Assembly: GCA_023301245.1 (NCBI GenBank)
Contig: JALZUV010000222.1
Coordinates: 1-6,668, forward strand
Direction of reading: 5' to 3'
DNA: 6,668 nucleotides
Source: Rickettsiales bacterium
Lineage (GTDB): Bacteria > Pseudomonadota > Alphaproteobacteria > Rickettsiales > JALZUV01
Of this stretch, positions 6,451-6,668 are shown piece after piece. Numbering within the stretch: position 1 is the first letter of the stretch; every line of letters begins with the position of its first letter. The position numbers were made by a program, and so were the translations under genes. The notes beneath the pieces are model-generated. The model was given only the letters and a program-made list of their open reading frames with translations, was not told where the DNA came from and did no database searches.

Positions 6451-6668
6451 ATGAAAAAGATTGAAGCCATTATCAAGCCTTTCAAATTAGATGAGGTTAA
6501 AGAAGCACTGCAAGAAGTGGGTGTGCATGGAATGACCGTAATTGAAGCCAAAGGCTTTGGCCGCCAAAAGGGCCATACAGAATTATATCGTGGCGCAGAA
6601 TATGTAGTAGATTTTCTGCCGAAGGTGAAGCTAGAGCTCGTCGTAGAAGATAGCCAAGTGGAGCGTAT
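6451..6668 (+). CDS. glnB: Nitrogen regulatory protein PII (GlnB), 3' end outside the window
   Basis: The first 72 complete codons of a PII protein are visible; family members are about 112 residues. PII is a trimeric sensor of 2-oxoglutarate, ATP/ADP and, through uridylylation, glutamine. It controls glutamine synthetase adenylylation, the NtrB/NtrC system and other partners. The visible part follows E. coli GlnB almost position by position: MKKIEAIIKPFKLDEV at the start, GFGRQKGHTELYRGAEY through the T-loop, and VDFLPKVK after it. The uridylylation site Tyr51 is present. Lys3 and Asp54 are the GlnB-type residues, where E. coli GlnK has Leu3 and Asn54, so I call glnB rather than glnK. AAGGAG at 6437-6442, eight bases before the ATG, is a strong ribosome binding site. 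In alphaproteobacteria glnA commonly follows glnB, but that would lie beyond the window. The gene is divergent from tRNA-His. I found no correctly spaced sigma-54 promoter upstream. Confidence 0.96.
   Translation, partial: MKKIEAIIKPFKLDEVKEALQEVGVHGMTVIEAKGFGRQKGHTELYRGAEYVVDFLPKVKLELVVEDSQVER

Overview
This window looks like ordinary chromosomal housekeeping sequence from an alphaproteobacterium. The evidence is a DEAD-box helicase, an m5U-type RNA methyltransferase C-terminus and a GlnB protein that all read like alphaproteobacterial versions. The tRNA-His gene encodes the canonical G-1 and C73. From memory, Rhizobiales, Rhodobacterales and Caulobacterales generally lack these, so the host probably lies outside that group (for example a Rhodospirillales-, Micavibrionales- or Holosporales-like lineage). 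The placement is inferred from sequence features only and is moderate to weak.

Layout, left to right. (1) Bases 1-369 (+) hold the C-terminal third or so of a TrmA/RlmD-type RNA uridine-5-methyltransferase, cut by the window edge. (2) Bases 366-2189 (-) hold a YheS-like ABC-F ATPase whose stop overlaps the methyltransferase stop by 4 bases. (3) A 145-base divergent intergenic region carries weak promoter-like elements. (4) Bases 2335-3096 (+) encode an exported GlcG/HbpS-family protein, followed by a strong bidirectional terminator at 3111-3149. (5) Bases 3171-5123 (-) encode a DeaD/CsdA-like DEAD-box RNA helicase with a repetitive Lys/Gly-rich tail. (6) The initiator tRNA gene lies at 5200-5276 (-). 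(7) Bases 5367-6137 (-) encode a cyclic-nucleotide-binding domain joined to a degenerate FHA-like domain. (8) tRNA-His(GTG) lies at 6215-6292 (-), with a good sigma-70-type promoter. (9) The start of glnB (PII signal protein) is at 6451 (+) and is cut by the right edge.

The common thread is RNA and translation: an RNA methyltransferase, a ribosome-associated ABC-F protein, an RNA helicase and two tRNAs. Two signal-sensing proteins (the cNMP/FHA protein and PII) sit at the right end. From tRNA-His to the helicase, four genes run in the same direction on the minus strand with gaps of about 76-90 bases, so some co-transcription is possible but not shown.

I see no mobile element, CRISPR array, toxin-antitoxin pair, phage gene or defence system, and nothing I would call a new multi-gene system. 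The items most worth a second look are the non-canonical anticodon stem of the initiator tRNA (A29:U41), the Asp-to-Asn change in the methyltransferase DPPR motif, and the cNMP-FHA fusion whose FHA phosphate-binding residues are partly lost.
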